Made by a program: the position numbers and the translations under genes
Notes under the pieces: model-generated
What the model saw: only the letters and a program-made list of their open reading frames with translations
The model's database searches: none
What the model was told of the DNA's origin: nothing
DNA from: Streptomyces brevispora
Lineage (GTDB): Bacteria; Actinomycetota; Actinomycetes; Streptomycetales; Streptomycetaceae
Assembly: GCF_007829885.1 (NCBI RefSeq)
Contig: NZ_VIWW01000002.1
Coordinates: 434,001-498,000, forward strand
Length of the DNA stretch: 64,000 nt
Reading direction: 5' to 3'
Part shown: positions 48,186-57,130 of the stretch, piece by piece
Position numbering within the stretch: position 1 is the stretch's first letter
Layout: each line of letters starts with the position of its first letter

Positions 48186-49289
48186 TCAGTGGTCTGTCAG
48201 GCGTTCGATGGCGATCATGGCGGCGTCGTCGCCAAGCCGGCCGCCCGCGTAGGCGAGCAGGTCGGCGCGCAGGTGCTGCAGGAGGACCTCGGGACGTTGC
48301 CCGGTCCAGGCGGCGGCGCGTTCGGCGAGTGGGTAGAAGTCGCCCTGGGAGTTGCGGGCTTCGGTCACGCCGTCGGTGTACAGCAGGAGAACGTCGCCGG
48401 CCGTGAAGTCGAACGTGTCGACGTGGTGGCGGGGTGTGACCAGTTGCAGGCCGAGCGGGGGGCTGGGCCGGTGGGCGGAGAGTGCGGTGATCCGCCCCTG
48501 TCGTAGCAGGAGTGGCGAGGGGTGGCCGCAGTGGACCGTCTTGATGGTGGGGCTGTGGTCGGGGATGTCGAGGAGCAGCGCGGTGATGAAGCACTCCTGC
48601 GCCAGATCGCCTTCACCGGGCTCGGCGAGGTTCCAGCAGACGCTCGCGTCCAGGTAAGCGGTGAGATCCGCCAGGCCGACCTGCCGGTGCGCCGCTGCTC
48701 GGAAGGCACCCAGCAGTAGCGCGGCGTCGCCCACGGCGGTGAGGCCGTTGCCGCGGACGTCGCCGACGAGCAGCCGGGTGCCGGAGGTGGTCCGAGTCGC
48801 CGCGTACAGGTCGCCGCCGATCTGCATCTCGCTTTCCGCCGCCAGATACACCGCGGCTACGCGCAGCGGCCCGATCCGTGCGGGCAGCGGGCGAAGCACC
48901 AGATTCTGGGCGATCTCGGAGACCTGACGCACTCGTGTCAGCTCCCGTGCCCTCCGGTCCCGTGCCTCGGACAGGAGCGCCGCGAACACGGAGACCAGAA
49001 CCACGCTGAACACCTGCGCCATGCGTTCCGACGAGGCGAGGTCCTTGAGTGCGACGCCCAGGATCACCTGGCCCGCCACGGCCAGCACTCCGGTCAGCGC
49101 GATCAGCCTCGGCCCGGCGCTGGCCGCGGCGAGCGCCGGGGCGGCGACCAGGAGCGGTCCGAGGTGCAGGTGACCGGGGGTGGCCAGGTTGATGGTGGTG
49201 ATCGCGACGATCAGCGCGAGCGGAACGGCCACCAGGCCAGGGGTCTCGTGCCACGGTCGGCGGCGAGTTGCCGGTTTTCGGGAGAGCAC
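48186..49289 (-). CDS. Membrane-bound PP2C (SpoIIE-type) phosphatase
   Basis: About 367 residues. The N-terminal 110 residues hold four membrane helices (LVAVPLALIVAITTINLATPG, LGPLLVAAPALAAASAGP, LIALTGVLAVAGQVILGVAL, VFSVVLVSVFAALLSEARDRRAREL). The PP2C domain follows, with IGGDLYAATRT, VGDVRGNGL and LLLYTDGVTEAR, all metal aspartates present, unlike the phosphatase near 19 kb. Such proteins dephosphorylate anti-sigma antagonists. The start is uncertain: the frame is open to 49442, but GTG 49289 (VLSRKPATRRRPWHETPG) best fits related proteins; GTG 49304 is also possible. It is isolated between remnants but looks intact. Confidence 0.82.
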   Translation of the reverse strand: MLSRKPATRRRPWHETPGLVAVPLALIVAITTINLATPGHLHLGPLLVAAPALAAASAGPRLIALTGVLAVAGQVILGVALKDLASSERMAQVFSVVLVSVFAALLSEARDRRARELTRVRQVSEIAQNLVLRPLPARIGPLRVAAVYLAAESEMQIGGDLYAATRTTSGTRLLVGDVRGNGLTAVGDAALLLGAFRAAAHRQVGLADLTAYLDASVCWNLAEPGEGDLAQECFITALLLDIPDHSPTIKTVHCGHPSPLLLRQGRITALSAHRPSPPLGLQLVTPRHHVDTFDFTAGDVLLLYTDGVTEARNSQGDFYPLAERAAAWTGQRPEVLLQHLRADLLAYAGGRLGDDAAMIAIERLTDH

Positions 49290-49442
49290 CTTTCCGTAGT
49301 ACACCGCGAATGCCTTCGCCGCAGGGCGAGCACAAGCCCGGATGCCGAGGAGTGGACGATGATCTGTCGGGCGACATCGAGGGCGAGGGCGGGGCGCTCC
49401 GAAGCGGCAAGTGACCGGTACCGTGCCGCCCCACGGTGGCAA

Positions 49443-49842
49443 GGTCGCGCTTGCTCGTGTTGGTCACTGCCTGGGGCCGTTTCATGAGGGACCGGCCGTC
49501 CCCCTATCAAGCTGTGCGCAGCACCGGTCGCGCCCGACGCGGACCTCAACGCGCGCGTGGTGGCCGCGCTCGACGCCGGCATGGGCCGCTACGTTGGCGC
49601 GCACCTCAACGCGGGGCGTCGAAGACCTGTTGGAGAGCGGCGCGGCACCGGTCGATGCCATGTGCGACGCGCATCGGGCCGCCTTCCGGGGGTCCTCGAC
49701 CGCTCTTGTCCCAGCCACCCAACCCCTCTGATCCCAGCAGCAAATCGTGGATGGGGCTAATTTTAGATGCATCTAAGTTGCTGGTTACAGTAGAAACTGC
49801 CCCGGTGGTCGGTTCCGGAAGGTCGGTTCCGAAGGAGGCATC
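49443..49842. other. Spacer with degraded sequence and an operator
   Basis: About 400 bp. Bases 49530-49730 look like old coding sequence in two frames (LNARVVAALDAGMGRYVGAH and GVEDLLESGAAPVDAMC) with no recognisable family. It also holds the palindrome at 49763-49776 that precedes the broken SDR gene. Confidence 0.45.
49763..49776. promoter_or_regulatory. Perfect palindrome TTAGATGCATCTAA
   Basis: A 14-bp perfect palindrome in an AT-rich patch 66 bp before the SDR start. Size and sequence resemble MarR-family operators. No MarR gene remains next to it. Confidence 0.55.
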
Positions 49843-50618
49843 ATGGGCAAGGTCTGGTTCATCACCGGTACGTCCCGCGGCCTCGGCCGCGCGTTCGCCG
49901 AGTCCGCCCTGGAACGCGGGGACAAGGTCGCCGCGACCGCCAGGAACAGGCCGCACTGGATGATCTCGTCACCAAGTACGGCGACGCAGTTCTGCCCCTG
50001 GCGCTCGACGTCACGGACAAGGCGGCCGTCACCGCATCGGTGGCCGCCGCGCACGAGAAGCTCGGCCGCCTCGAGGTGGTCGTCAACAACGCGGGCTACG
50101 GCCTGTTCGGCATGGTCGAGGAGATTACCGAACAGCAATTGCGCGACCAGATGGAGACGAACCTGTTCGGTGCGTTCTGGGTCACCCAGGCCGTACTGCC
50201 GATCATGCGCGCCCAGGGCAGCGGCCACATCGTGCAGATCTCGTCCATCGGCGGCGTCGCCGCGTTCCCCTCGTTCGGCGGATACCACGCCTCCAAGTGG
50301 GCGCTCGAGGGCTTCAGTGATGCCCTTGCCCAAGAGGTCGCCGGTGCGGGAATCAAGGTCACCCTGGTCGAGCCGGGCGGCTTCAGTACCGACTGGGCCG
50401 GCTCCTCCGGCGTGCACGCAGACCCGAACCCCGTCTACGACCAGGTCCGGGAGGCCACCGCGGCCCGCCTGGGTAACGCTCGGTACGCCGAAGCTTCCGG
50501 CGCCGGGGCCGCACTGCTGCGGATCGTCGATGCCGAGAACCCGCCGCTGCGCGTGCTGTTCGGCACCGAGCCCATCGAGATTATCGAGCCCCTCTACGCC
50601 CAGCGCCTGAAGACCTGA
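49843..50618 (+). pseudogene. Short-chain dehydrogenase/reductase with one-base frameshift
   Basis: The start KVWFITGTSRGLGRAFAESA carries the TGxxxGxG nucleotide motif, then the frame is lost at about 49945 (TARN). From there the rest is intact one base over: DAVLPLALDVTDKAAVTASV, VVVNNAGYGLFGMVEE, the catalytic SSIGGVAAFPSFGGYHASKWA (Ser-Tyr-Lys) and VEPGGFSTDWAG, ending at 50618. Restoring one C (GGAACAGG to GGAACCAGG) gives a normal 258-residue reductase. A MarR-like operator precedes it. Confidence 0.8.
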
Positions 50619-50678
50619 AACGAATGGCAGGACGTGTCCCGGATCGCGCAGGGCTGACCGGGCGCGCCACGCTGGACC

Positions 50679-50790
50679 ACCGGCCAATACTTCGAGAGCT
50701 GCGCGGAGGCCAAACAGGTCACCGAGCGGGCCAACGGCGTCACCCCGTACGCCCTCGGCCGCGACAACGCCGTACGCCTGCGGGCTGTCC
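50679..50790 (+). pseudogene. Second SDR, C-terminal fragment
   Basis: The frame TGQYFESCAEAKQVT then PYALGRDNAVRL resembles the G-x-Y-F-x-D-C ... APYALDPDNA-x-R-L ending of certain oxidoreductases. Only about 37 residues remain, without start or catalytic parts. Low confidence. Confidence 0.4.
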
Positions 50791-50987
50791 CCGGGGTTTC
50801 GTGCGCCAGTGGCCTGCGCTGCACGCCATGAACCCGCGACGCAAACAATGGGCCCGGCTGCGACGCCAGTTGTGCCAGTACCCGCGCCCCTAGGGTGAGC
50901 CGTCCGCCGCCGGAACACGGGGTCGAGTCCGCCGGAGCTCTTCTGCGACCGGGTCACGGTTGTTCTGCCGCCCGGGTGGCCCACCAT

Positions 50988-51080
50988 TTCGCCGAATACC
51001 CCACCCGGCACGAACCGGGTGAGTTCGCCACGGTGTTCGCGCTGATGTGGATTGCCTGGCTCAACGACAGCATCCGCCTT
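50988..51080 (+). pseudogene. Low-temperature-requirement A (LtrA)-like fragment
   Basis: About 30 residues (FAEYPTRHEPGEFATVFALM then WIAWLNDS) match the second-helix region of LtrA-family membrane proteins. Everything before and after is lost. Confidence 0.4.
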
Positions 51081-51234
51081 CAACTACTTCGCCAGCAAAG
51101 AGGCCGTGGGGGTCGGCGGGGAACGCCTCGATGCCGTAAAGGTTGCACCGGCAGGCGCCGGTGGGCGTCGAGGTGCTCGCGCTCGGCTCGAAGCGGATCG
51201 CGGCTGGTCCACCGCTCGCCCGGTTGCCGGCCGG

Positions 51235-52203
51235 TCAGGTCAAGGCCTTCTTCAGGAAACTGATGGCCAGTTCACGGGCGACGTCGGTGGCGTGGCAGTC
51301 GCGGAGTCTGTCGAGCATCAGGAAGTCGTGGACCATGCCCTGTACCCGCACCGCGGTCACATCGACGCCGGCCGCGCGGAGCTTCGCCGCGTAGGCTTCA
51401 CCCTCGTCGCGCAGGACGTCGGCCTCGTCGGTGATGACAAGGGCCGGAGGCAGGCCCCTGAGCTGATCAGTACTCGCCCGCAACGGGGAGGCGTAGGGCT
51501 CGGCCCGCTGGTTCGGGTCGGTTGTGTACTGGTCCCAGAACCAGAGCATGCCGTCCCGCGTGAGGTAGTAGCCGTCCGCGAACTGAAGGTATGAGGCTGT
51601 GTCGAAGTCGGCATTCGTGACCGGGTACAGCAGCACCTGAGCCCTGACGTCCACACCACCGCGGTCCTTGGCCATGAGGGCGAACACCGCGGACATGTTG
51701 CCGCCCACGGAGTCACCGCAGACCGCGAGACGGGAGCCGTCCAGACCGTGCTCGGCACCGTGCTCAACGACCCACTTGCCGACGGCCCAGTTCTGCTCGA
51801 TCTGAGCCGGGTACTTGGCCTCGGGCGCCCGGTCATAGACGGGGAAGACCGCGGCGGCGTCCGCACCGGTGGCCAGTTCCCGTACGAGACGGTCGTGGGT
51901 GTTCTCGTCGCCGAAGACCCAGCCGGCCCCGTGGATGAAGAACATGACCGGAAGATCACCGGCTGCGCCCTTGGGGCGAACGATCCGTGCGCGGACACGG
52001 CCGTACGGGCCGGCGTCGACCGTCACCCACTCCTCGTCGACCTCCGGTTTGTCGACGCCCTCACCCGTCTGGAGCCCTGCCAGGATGTCCCGGCCCTGCT
52101 CCGGTGGCACCTCGTAGATCCTCGGGTGCGGCGACGTGGCCTCGGCGAGTTCCAGCGCGGCGGCTTCGAGGACCGGGGCGGGCGGGGGCGGTAGCACGGC
52201 CAT
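51235..52203 (-). CDS. Alpha/beta hydrolase, hormone-sensitive-lipase (HSL) type
   Basis: A 322-residue cytoplasmic esterase of the HSL group. The oxyanion motif HGGGW is HGAGW at residues 91-95, followed by the nucleophile elbow GDSVGG (163-168, serine 165), the acid in DEADVLRDEG and the histidine in MVHDFL. It hydrolyses carboxyl esters of unknown structure. The ATG at 52203 has GGAGG five bases upstream; the longer frame to 52242 adds residues with no support. The gene is intact despite lying in a zone of broken genes, and is divergent from the molybdopterin oxidoreductase. Confidence 0.9.
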   Translation of the reverse strand: MAVLPPPPAPVLEAAALELAEATSPHPRIYEVPPEQGRDILAGLQTGEGVDKPEVDEEWVTVDAGPYGRVRARIVRPKGAAGDLPVMFFIHGAGWVFGDENTHDRLVRELATGADAAAVFPVYDRAPEAKYPAQIEQNWAVGKWVVEHGAEHGLDGSRLAVCGDSVGGNMSAVFALMAKDRGGVDVRAQVLLYPVTNADFDTASYLQFADGYYLTRDGMLWFWDQYTTDPNQRAEPYASPLRASTDQLRGLPPALVITDEADVLRDEGEAYAAKLRAAGVDVTAVRVQGMVHDFLMLDRLRDCHATDVARELAISFLKKALT

Positions 52204-52679
52204 GCCGACCTCCAGTGTGTTGCGCGAATGATGCTCCTCCACCCATCCATGCTCCAGGGTGATGCACCCCGCGCAACTCGGAAGCTTCTGCGGACACAGT
52301 GCGCCCGGCTGAGAGGCGCCTCTGCCCGGAGCTGAACCTGCTCAACTGCACCGGCTCGAACCCGGACACATGCGAATACCGCGAGAACGTCGGCGTCCGC
52401 GCCACGATGCACCCCGCGGCTCCCACGTCGGCCCCCGGTGCCCCTTCGGCAGCGCTGGGCGCCTGCGTTCACGTATCGCTTGGCGCACAGGTCCAAGGCG
52501 CTGAGGACCGGTTGCGGCACCAGGAGCGGATGCGATGTTGCCGAGCACACGGAACATTGCGTGCTGCGACTCTGATACACGGGCTCGTCCGGAGTAATGC
52601 CGTGTCCCTGGCGATACGGGAGATATCGTCACGTTTCTGGACGGTTGTCTTCCGTCGTGTCCGATTCACGAGGGGCGTC
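52204..52679. other. Divergent intergenic region
   Basis: 475 bp between the esterase and the cytochrome b / molybdopterin gene. I see no genuine frame or clear operator. Confidence 0.45.
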
Positions 52680-54173
52680 ATGGACGACAGGCAGGCCGAG
52701 GACGGGACAGCCCCCAACGACGGGGCACCCGACCCGCACGGTACGGTCGAGCCACTCGACGGGGCTGACCAGTCCCGCGCGGCCGGCCCGGCAGCATCGC
52801 GTGACTCGCGCTCGGCTGGGACCTCGATGGCCTCAGGGCGGACCGGTTCGACGCTTCAGCAATCGGCGGGACACAAGCCCGGGATCTCGGATCTGCTGCG
52901 GGACGGGCCGCCGGTCGGTCCGACCCGGCGGGGTTTCTGGCGCAGCCCGCTGCGCGGGCCCTGGCTGACGTCCGTGCTCGGCGCGGTACTGCTGGTGGGC
53001 ATCACGCTGATGTTCGTGACGGGACTGCTCTCGTACGCCGCGTACAACCCCGACCTCGGCGCGAACGACAAGACTCCGGACCGGGGCTGGCTGGGATTCT
53101 ACCTGTTCTCCTGGCCCACGCATCCGTACTGGCTCTACCGGCTCACACAGGGCGTTCACGTCACGCTCGGCATCGTCCTGATCCCGGTGCTGCTCGCGAA
53201 GCTGTGGTCGGTGGTCCCCAAGCTGTTCTCCTGGCCCCCGGTCAAGTCGGTCAGTCACGCACTGGAGCGGCTCTCCGTACTGCTGCTCGTGGGCGGTGTG
53301 CTGTTCGAGTTCGCCACCGGAGTGCTCAACATCCAGCTGGACTACATCTTCCCCGGCTCCTTCTACCCGCTGCACTTCTACGGGGCCTGGGTCTTCATCG
53401 GCGCCTTCGTCGTCCATATCGCCTTCCGTATCCCCCTCATGGTCCGGATGCTGCGCAGCGGAGGCCTCCGCGAGGAACTGCGCAGCCCGGCGAAGGCGGG
53501 GCGGAATGACTCGGAGGACCCCACGGGTCTGGTGACCCCGAACCCCGCAGCGCCCACGATGTCGCGCCGGGGCGCGCTGGGCATGGTGGGGGCGGGCTCT
53601 CTGGCGCTGCTCGTCGTGACGGCGGGTCAGAGCATCGGAGGTGCGCTACGGCCCACCGCGCTGCTCGCGCCACGCGGACAGGACCCCGGGCCGGGCCCCA
53701 ACGGGTTTCAGATCAACAAGACCGCGGCCAGCGTGGGGATCAGAGCGCGTGATGTGGGTCCGGCCTGGCGCCTCGTCGTGCGGGGGCCGGGGCGGGAGAA
53801 GATCTTCATCCGTGATCAGGTCCTGGCGCTGCCGCAGCACACTGCGGCGTTGCCGATCGCGTGTGTGGAGGGGTGGTCCACCGAGGACCAGGAGTGGAGT
53901 GGGGTGCGACTCGCGGATCTGGCGGCACTCGTCGGGTTCACGGACGCGGCGCCAGGTGTGTTCGTCCAGTCCGTTCAACGGTCGGGGTCGTTCCGTTCGA
54001 CGACGTTGCGCGACAACCAGGTCAGCGATCCGCGTTCCTTGCTGGCTCTGCGGGTCAACGGGGCCGACCTGTCACCGGATCACGGATACCCGGCACGGAT
54101 CATCGTTCCGGCCAACCCGGGAGTCCACAACACCAAGTGGGTCAACCGGCTGACGTTCGGAGAGAGCGTGTGA
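52680..54173 (+). CDS. Cytochrome b / molybdopterin oxidoreductase fusion
   Basis: A 497-residue membrane protein. A hydrophilic leader of 85 residues is followed by a four-helix cytochrome b module (about 92-260) with candidate haem histidines H160, H193, H232 and H246. A cytoplasmic linker leads to a twin-arginine-like stretch SRRGALGMVGAGSLALLVV (295-313), a further helix. The SUOX/MsrP-type molybdopterin domain follows (about 340-497) with the likely cofactor cysteine 395 in IACVEGWSTEDQEWSGV. The layout suggests electrons passing between quinone-linked haem b and an outside Mo site, as MsrP/MsrQ do with two proteins. The substrate is unknown. The ATG at 52680 has GAGGGG upstream; the stop overlaps the next start (GTGA). 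Confidence 0.85.
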   Translation: MDDRQAEDGTAPNDGAPDPHGTVEPLDGADQSRAAGPAASRDSRSAGTSMASGRTGSTLQQSAGHKPGISDLLRDGPPVGPTRRGFWRSPLRGPWLTSVLGAVLLVGITLMFVTGLLSYAAYNPDLGANDKTPDRGWLGFYLFSWPTHPYWLYRLTQGVHVTLGIVLIPVLLAKLWSVVPKLFSWPPVKSVSHALERLSVLLLVGGVLFEFATGVLNIQLDYIFPGSFYPLHFYGAWVFIGAFVVHIAFRIPLMVRMLRSGGLREELRSPAKAGRNDSEDPTGLVTPNPAAPTMSRRGALGMVGAGSLALLVVTAGQSIGGALRPTALLAPRGQDPGPGPNGFQINKTAASVGIRARDVGPAWRLVVRGPGREKIFIRDQVLALPQHTAALPIACVEGWSTEDQEWSGVRLADLAALVGFTDAAPGVFVQSVQRSGSFRSTTLRDNQVSDPRSLLALRVNGADLSPDHGYPARIIVPANPGVHNTKWVNRLTFGESV

Positions 54174-54733
54174 ACCGCTTCCACAGTCTGTACGGGGCCT
54201 CTCCGCTGCATCTTCTGCTGGTGCTCTGCTCATTCGCCCTCACCGGCTATGCCGGGGTACGGCTGCTCAGCGGCGAGGAGCCCTGGAAGGTCGTCGTATG
54301 GTTCGTCGGCGCCGCACTCCTGCACGACTTGGTGCTGCTACCCCTGTACACGGTGACCGACCGAGCCGCCCAGACCATCCTGAGCGAGCGCCGGGAACCT
54401 GCCGCAGCAAGTGAAGCGCCCCATTCAAGACAGAGGTGGATCAACTACGTCCGGGTTCCCGTCTTCCTCTCCGGCGTGCTGCTCCTGACGTATTTTCCTC
54501 TGATCCTGCGGCGGGTGAGTGACCGATACACCCTGTACACTACGCTCTCCGCCGATGTGTTCCTCGGGCGCTGGCTGCTCATCACAGCCGTCCTCTTCGC
54601 GCTCTCCGCCGTGGCCCTGCTGAGCCGGATGGGCCGTTCCCGCCCTCCACGGCAGGTGCCGCCCGCCACCCCGACCCGGGCCGCACCGCGCGAACCGGGC
54701 AAGAGCGGACCGGACCCCGAGACATCGCCGTGA
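54170..54733 (+). CDS. Membrane protein coupled to the Mo oxidoreductase
   Basis: A 187-residue protein with four helices: LHLLLVLCSFALTGYAGVRLL, VVVWFVGAALLHDLVLLPLYTV, VRVPVFLSGVLLLTYFPLILR and WLLITAVLFALSAVALLSR. A proline-rich basic tail follows. The GTG start overlaps the oxidoreductase stop by 4 bp, so the two are made together, and this one is probably a membrane partner or assembly factor. No cofactor-binding residues are obvious apart from two conserved histidines (SPLHLLL, LLHDLV). I do not recognise a named family. Confidence 0.75.
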   Translation: MNRFHSLYGASPLHLLLVLCSFALTGYAGVRLLSGEEPWKVVVWFVGAALLHDLVLLPLYTVTDRAAQTILSERREPAAASEAPHSRQRWINYVRVPVFLSGVLLLTYFPLILRRVSDRYTLYTTLSADVFLGRWLLITAVLFALSAVALLSRMGRSRPPRQVPPATPTRAAPREPGKSGPDPETSP

Positions 54734-54803
54734 ACGAACGCGAGGATCCGGTGGCATCGAGGGCCTCCTTCGCCGCCCGGCCTGCCGGTCAGGCCGGGCA
54801 GCT

Positions 54804-56654
54804 GTGAGCACGCGGCCGATCGGTGACTACGCCCTGCTGTCGGACTGCCGTTCGGCAGCACTGATCTCCACAGAGGGTTCCCTGGACTGGCTGTGCCTTC
54901 CCCGCTTCGACAGCCCCGCGGTCTTCGGCCGCCTGCTCGACGAGGAGGCCGGCCACTGGTCGATCCGCCCCACCGGGCCGAGCGAGGCGGTCCGTCGCTA
55001 CGTGCCGGAAACTCTGGTGCTGGAAACCACCTTCCGGACCTCCACCGGCACGGTCGTCCTCCTCGACGCTCTGGCGATGGGGCACCGAGAACGCGGACAC
55101 GCGCTCGGAGCATCCTCACCGGGTGTTCTGCTGCGTCAACTGACCTGCACCAGTGGCTCGGTGGCCGTGGAGACCAGTTTCGCGCCACGGCCCGAGTTCG
55201 GCCTCATCCACCCGGTGATGTCCGTGGTAACGGGAGGGATCAGCGCCTACGGAGGCAGCCAGCGCCTCATCCTGTCCGCCCCCTTCCCCCTGCGCATCGA
55301 CGGTTCGACCGCACATGGTGAGACCGAGCTGCGGGCGGGCGATCGGCTCGAATTCGCCCTGTCGTCCCTCTCCGTCTGGGGCGATGAGAAGCCGGATCCG
55401 TGGCGAGGCAGACGCATCCGACGCCGGCTGGGCGACACGATCAAAGGATGGCGCTCGTGGACACAGATCCACCAGGGCTACCGCGGCCCGTGGCAGAACG
55501 AGGTCAGCCACAGCGGACGCGTGCTGCAGGCACTGACCTTCACTCCCACCGGAGCCATCGTCGCAGCAGCCACCACGTCCCTCCCGGAGAGCATCGGGGC
55601 CGACCGCAACTGGGACTACCGCTACACCTGGGTCCGTGACGCCAGCTTCACCCTCCAGGCCCTGTCCACGTCGGCCTGCGAAAAGGAGAAGGCCGCCTAC
55701 TTCGCATTCCTCGCCCAGGCTGCGGCGACCCAGCTCGACCGCGGCGTCGACCTCCAGGTCATGTACGGCATCGGTGGTGAAAGAGACCTCAGCGAGCGCA
55801 CCCTCACCCACCTCTCGGGCTGGCGCGGCAGCGCACCGGTGCGCGCTGGCAACGACGCGTGGCGCCAGCACCAGCTCGACGTCTACGGCGAACTCCTCGA
55901 CGCAGCCCAACAGACCCACCCCCGCAGCGAATGGTTCAACCCACCCACCCGCACGTTCCTCCTCCAGGCAGCCGAGACCGCCGCCCGCCGTTGGCACGAG
56001 CCGGACCAGGGCATCTGGGAGGTACGAGGACCCAGCCGCCACTTCCTCTACTCGAAACTCATGTGCTGGGTCGCGCTCGACCGCGCCATCGACCTCGCAC
56101 CCACGCTCGGGGCAACCGCCGAACACGTCACGTCCTGGCGCGACACCCGCCAAACGATCCGCACCGCCATCGAAACCCAAGGGTGGAGCCCGCGCATGGG
56201 AGCCTTCACCCAGTCGTTCGGATCAGACGAGCTCGACGCCTCAGCCCTCATGCTGCCCCTCGTCGGCTTCCTGCCCGGCGACGACCCCCGGATCCGGCCC
56301 ACGGTGAAAGCGATCATGGACCGGCTGACGGACCCTCGCGGACAGGTACGCCGCTACCTCGGCGACGACTTCGCATCCGACGAGGGCGCGTTCCTGCTGT
56401 GCACCTTCTGGCTCGCCCACGCCTTGGCCCTGACCGGAGACGTCACACGCGCCCGCGAAGTCTTCGATACCGCTCTCACCTGTGCCAACGACGTCGGTCT
56501 GCTCGCCGAAGAAGCGTCCTCCACCACCGGAGAGGCCCTGGGCAACTACCCCCAGGCATTCAGCCACATCGGCCTCATCAACGCGGCACGCGCCATCCAC
56601 CAAGCCGAAGACACACGCCACGATGTCACTACAGCGACCGCATCGGACCGATGA
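54804..56654 (+). CDS. Glycoside hydrolase family 15 protein (glucoamylase/trehalase type)
   Basis: A 616-residue protein beginning PIGDYALLSDCRSAALISTEGSLDWLCLPRFDSPAVFG, the N-terminal beta-sandwich of bacterial GH15 enzymes, with the (alpha/alpha)6 barrel from about residue 255 (ADRNWDYRYTWVRDASFTLQAL). The acid glutamate is in DQGIWEVRG (E406), the base in LLAEEASSTTGEALGNYPQAFSHIG (about 569-570). In Streptomyces the close relatives are trehalases or glucan hydrolases; which one applies here I cannot tell. There is no signal peptide. The GTG start lies in a short gap after the membrane protein, so it may be a separate unit. Confidence 0.88.
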   Translation: MSTRPIGDYALLSDCRSAALISTEGSLDWLCLPRFDSPAVFGRLLDEEAGHWSIRPTGPSEAVRRYVPETLVLETTFRTSTGTVVLLDALAMGHRERGHALGASSPGVLLRQLTCTSGSVAVETSFAPRPEFGLIHPVMSVVTGGISAYGGSQRLILSAPFPLRIDGSTAHGETELRAGDRLEFALSSLSVWGDEKPDPWRGRRIRRRLGDTIKGWRSWTQIHQGYRGPWQNEVSHSGRVLQALTFTPTGAIVAAATTSLPESIGADRNWDYRYTWVRDASFTLQALSTSACEKEKAAYFAFLAQAAATQLDRGVDLQVMYGIGGERDLSERTLTHLSGWRGSAPVRAGNDAWRQHQLDVYGELLDAAQQTHPRSEWFNPPTRTFLLQAAETAARRWHEPDQGIWEVRGPSRHFLYSKLMCWVALDRAIDLAPTLGATAEHVTSWRDTRQTIRTAIETQGWSPRMGAFTQSFGSDELDASALMLPLVGFLPGDDPRIRPTVKAIMDRLTDPRGQVRRYLGDDFASDEGAFLLCTFWLAHALALTGDVTRAREVFDTALTCANDVGLLAEEASSTTGEALGNYPQAFSHIGLINAARAIHQAEDTRHDVTTATASDR

Positions 56655-56665
56655 TCCGTTTGTAG

Positions 56666-57130
56666 TCCTACGTCCTGGCAGCCTGCCTGGAAGAAGTCGT
56701 CACCGCCGCCAACACCGGCCTCAACCTCATGTCCGAGGGCCGCTACACCCTTTCCCACTCCGACCATCAAGCGGCCCGCGGCGCCCGCTCCGGCCTGGGC
56801 CTTGAGATCACCGACTCCTGGACAGGCCGCCCCCGCAAGACCAACACCCTCTCCGGAGGCGAATCCTTCTTTGCCTCCCGGTCCCTGGCTCTTGGACTGG
56901 CCGACGTCGTCACCCACGAAGCAGGCGGCAACCCCCTGGACACGCTCTTCATCGACGAAGGCTTCGGAACGCTCGACGAAGACACCCTCCACAAAGTCCT
57001 CGATGTCCTGGACTCCCTGCGCGCCCACGACCGCCCCGTTGGGGTCATCAGCAACGTCCCCGAACTACGCCGCCGCATCACCCACCGCCTTCACGTCCGC
57101 AAATCCGCCGTCACGGCCAGCGCCATGTAG
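56666..57130 (+). pseudogene. SbcC (exonuclease) C-terminal remnant
   Basis: From the codon after an in-frame TAG (56663) the frame reads SYVLAACLEEVVTAANTGLN, then LSGGESFFASRSLALGLADVV (ABC signature) and the Walker B region LDTLFIDEGFGTLDEDTL, ending with HRLHVRKS. These are the last 150 residues of SbcC, the Rad50-like partner of SbcD nuclease. The rest is missing, and the end joins directly to the broken IS256 transposase. With no start codon it is a stranded fragment. Confidence 0.8.

Noticed and set aside
50624..50893. Plus-strand 89-codon frame after the broken SDR
   Set aside because: It is a shadow frame: the recognisable residues (YFESC, PYALGRDN) are in another frame and belong to an SDR fragment.
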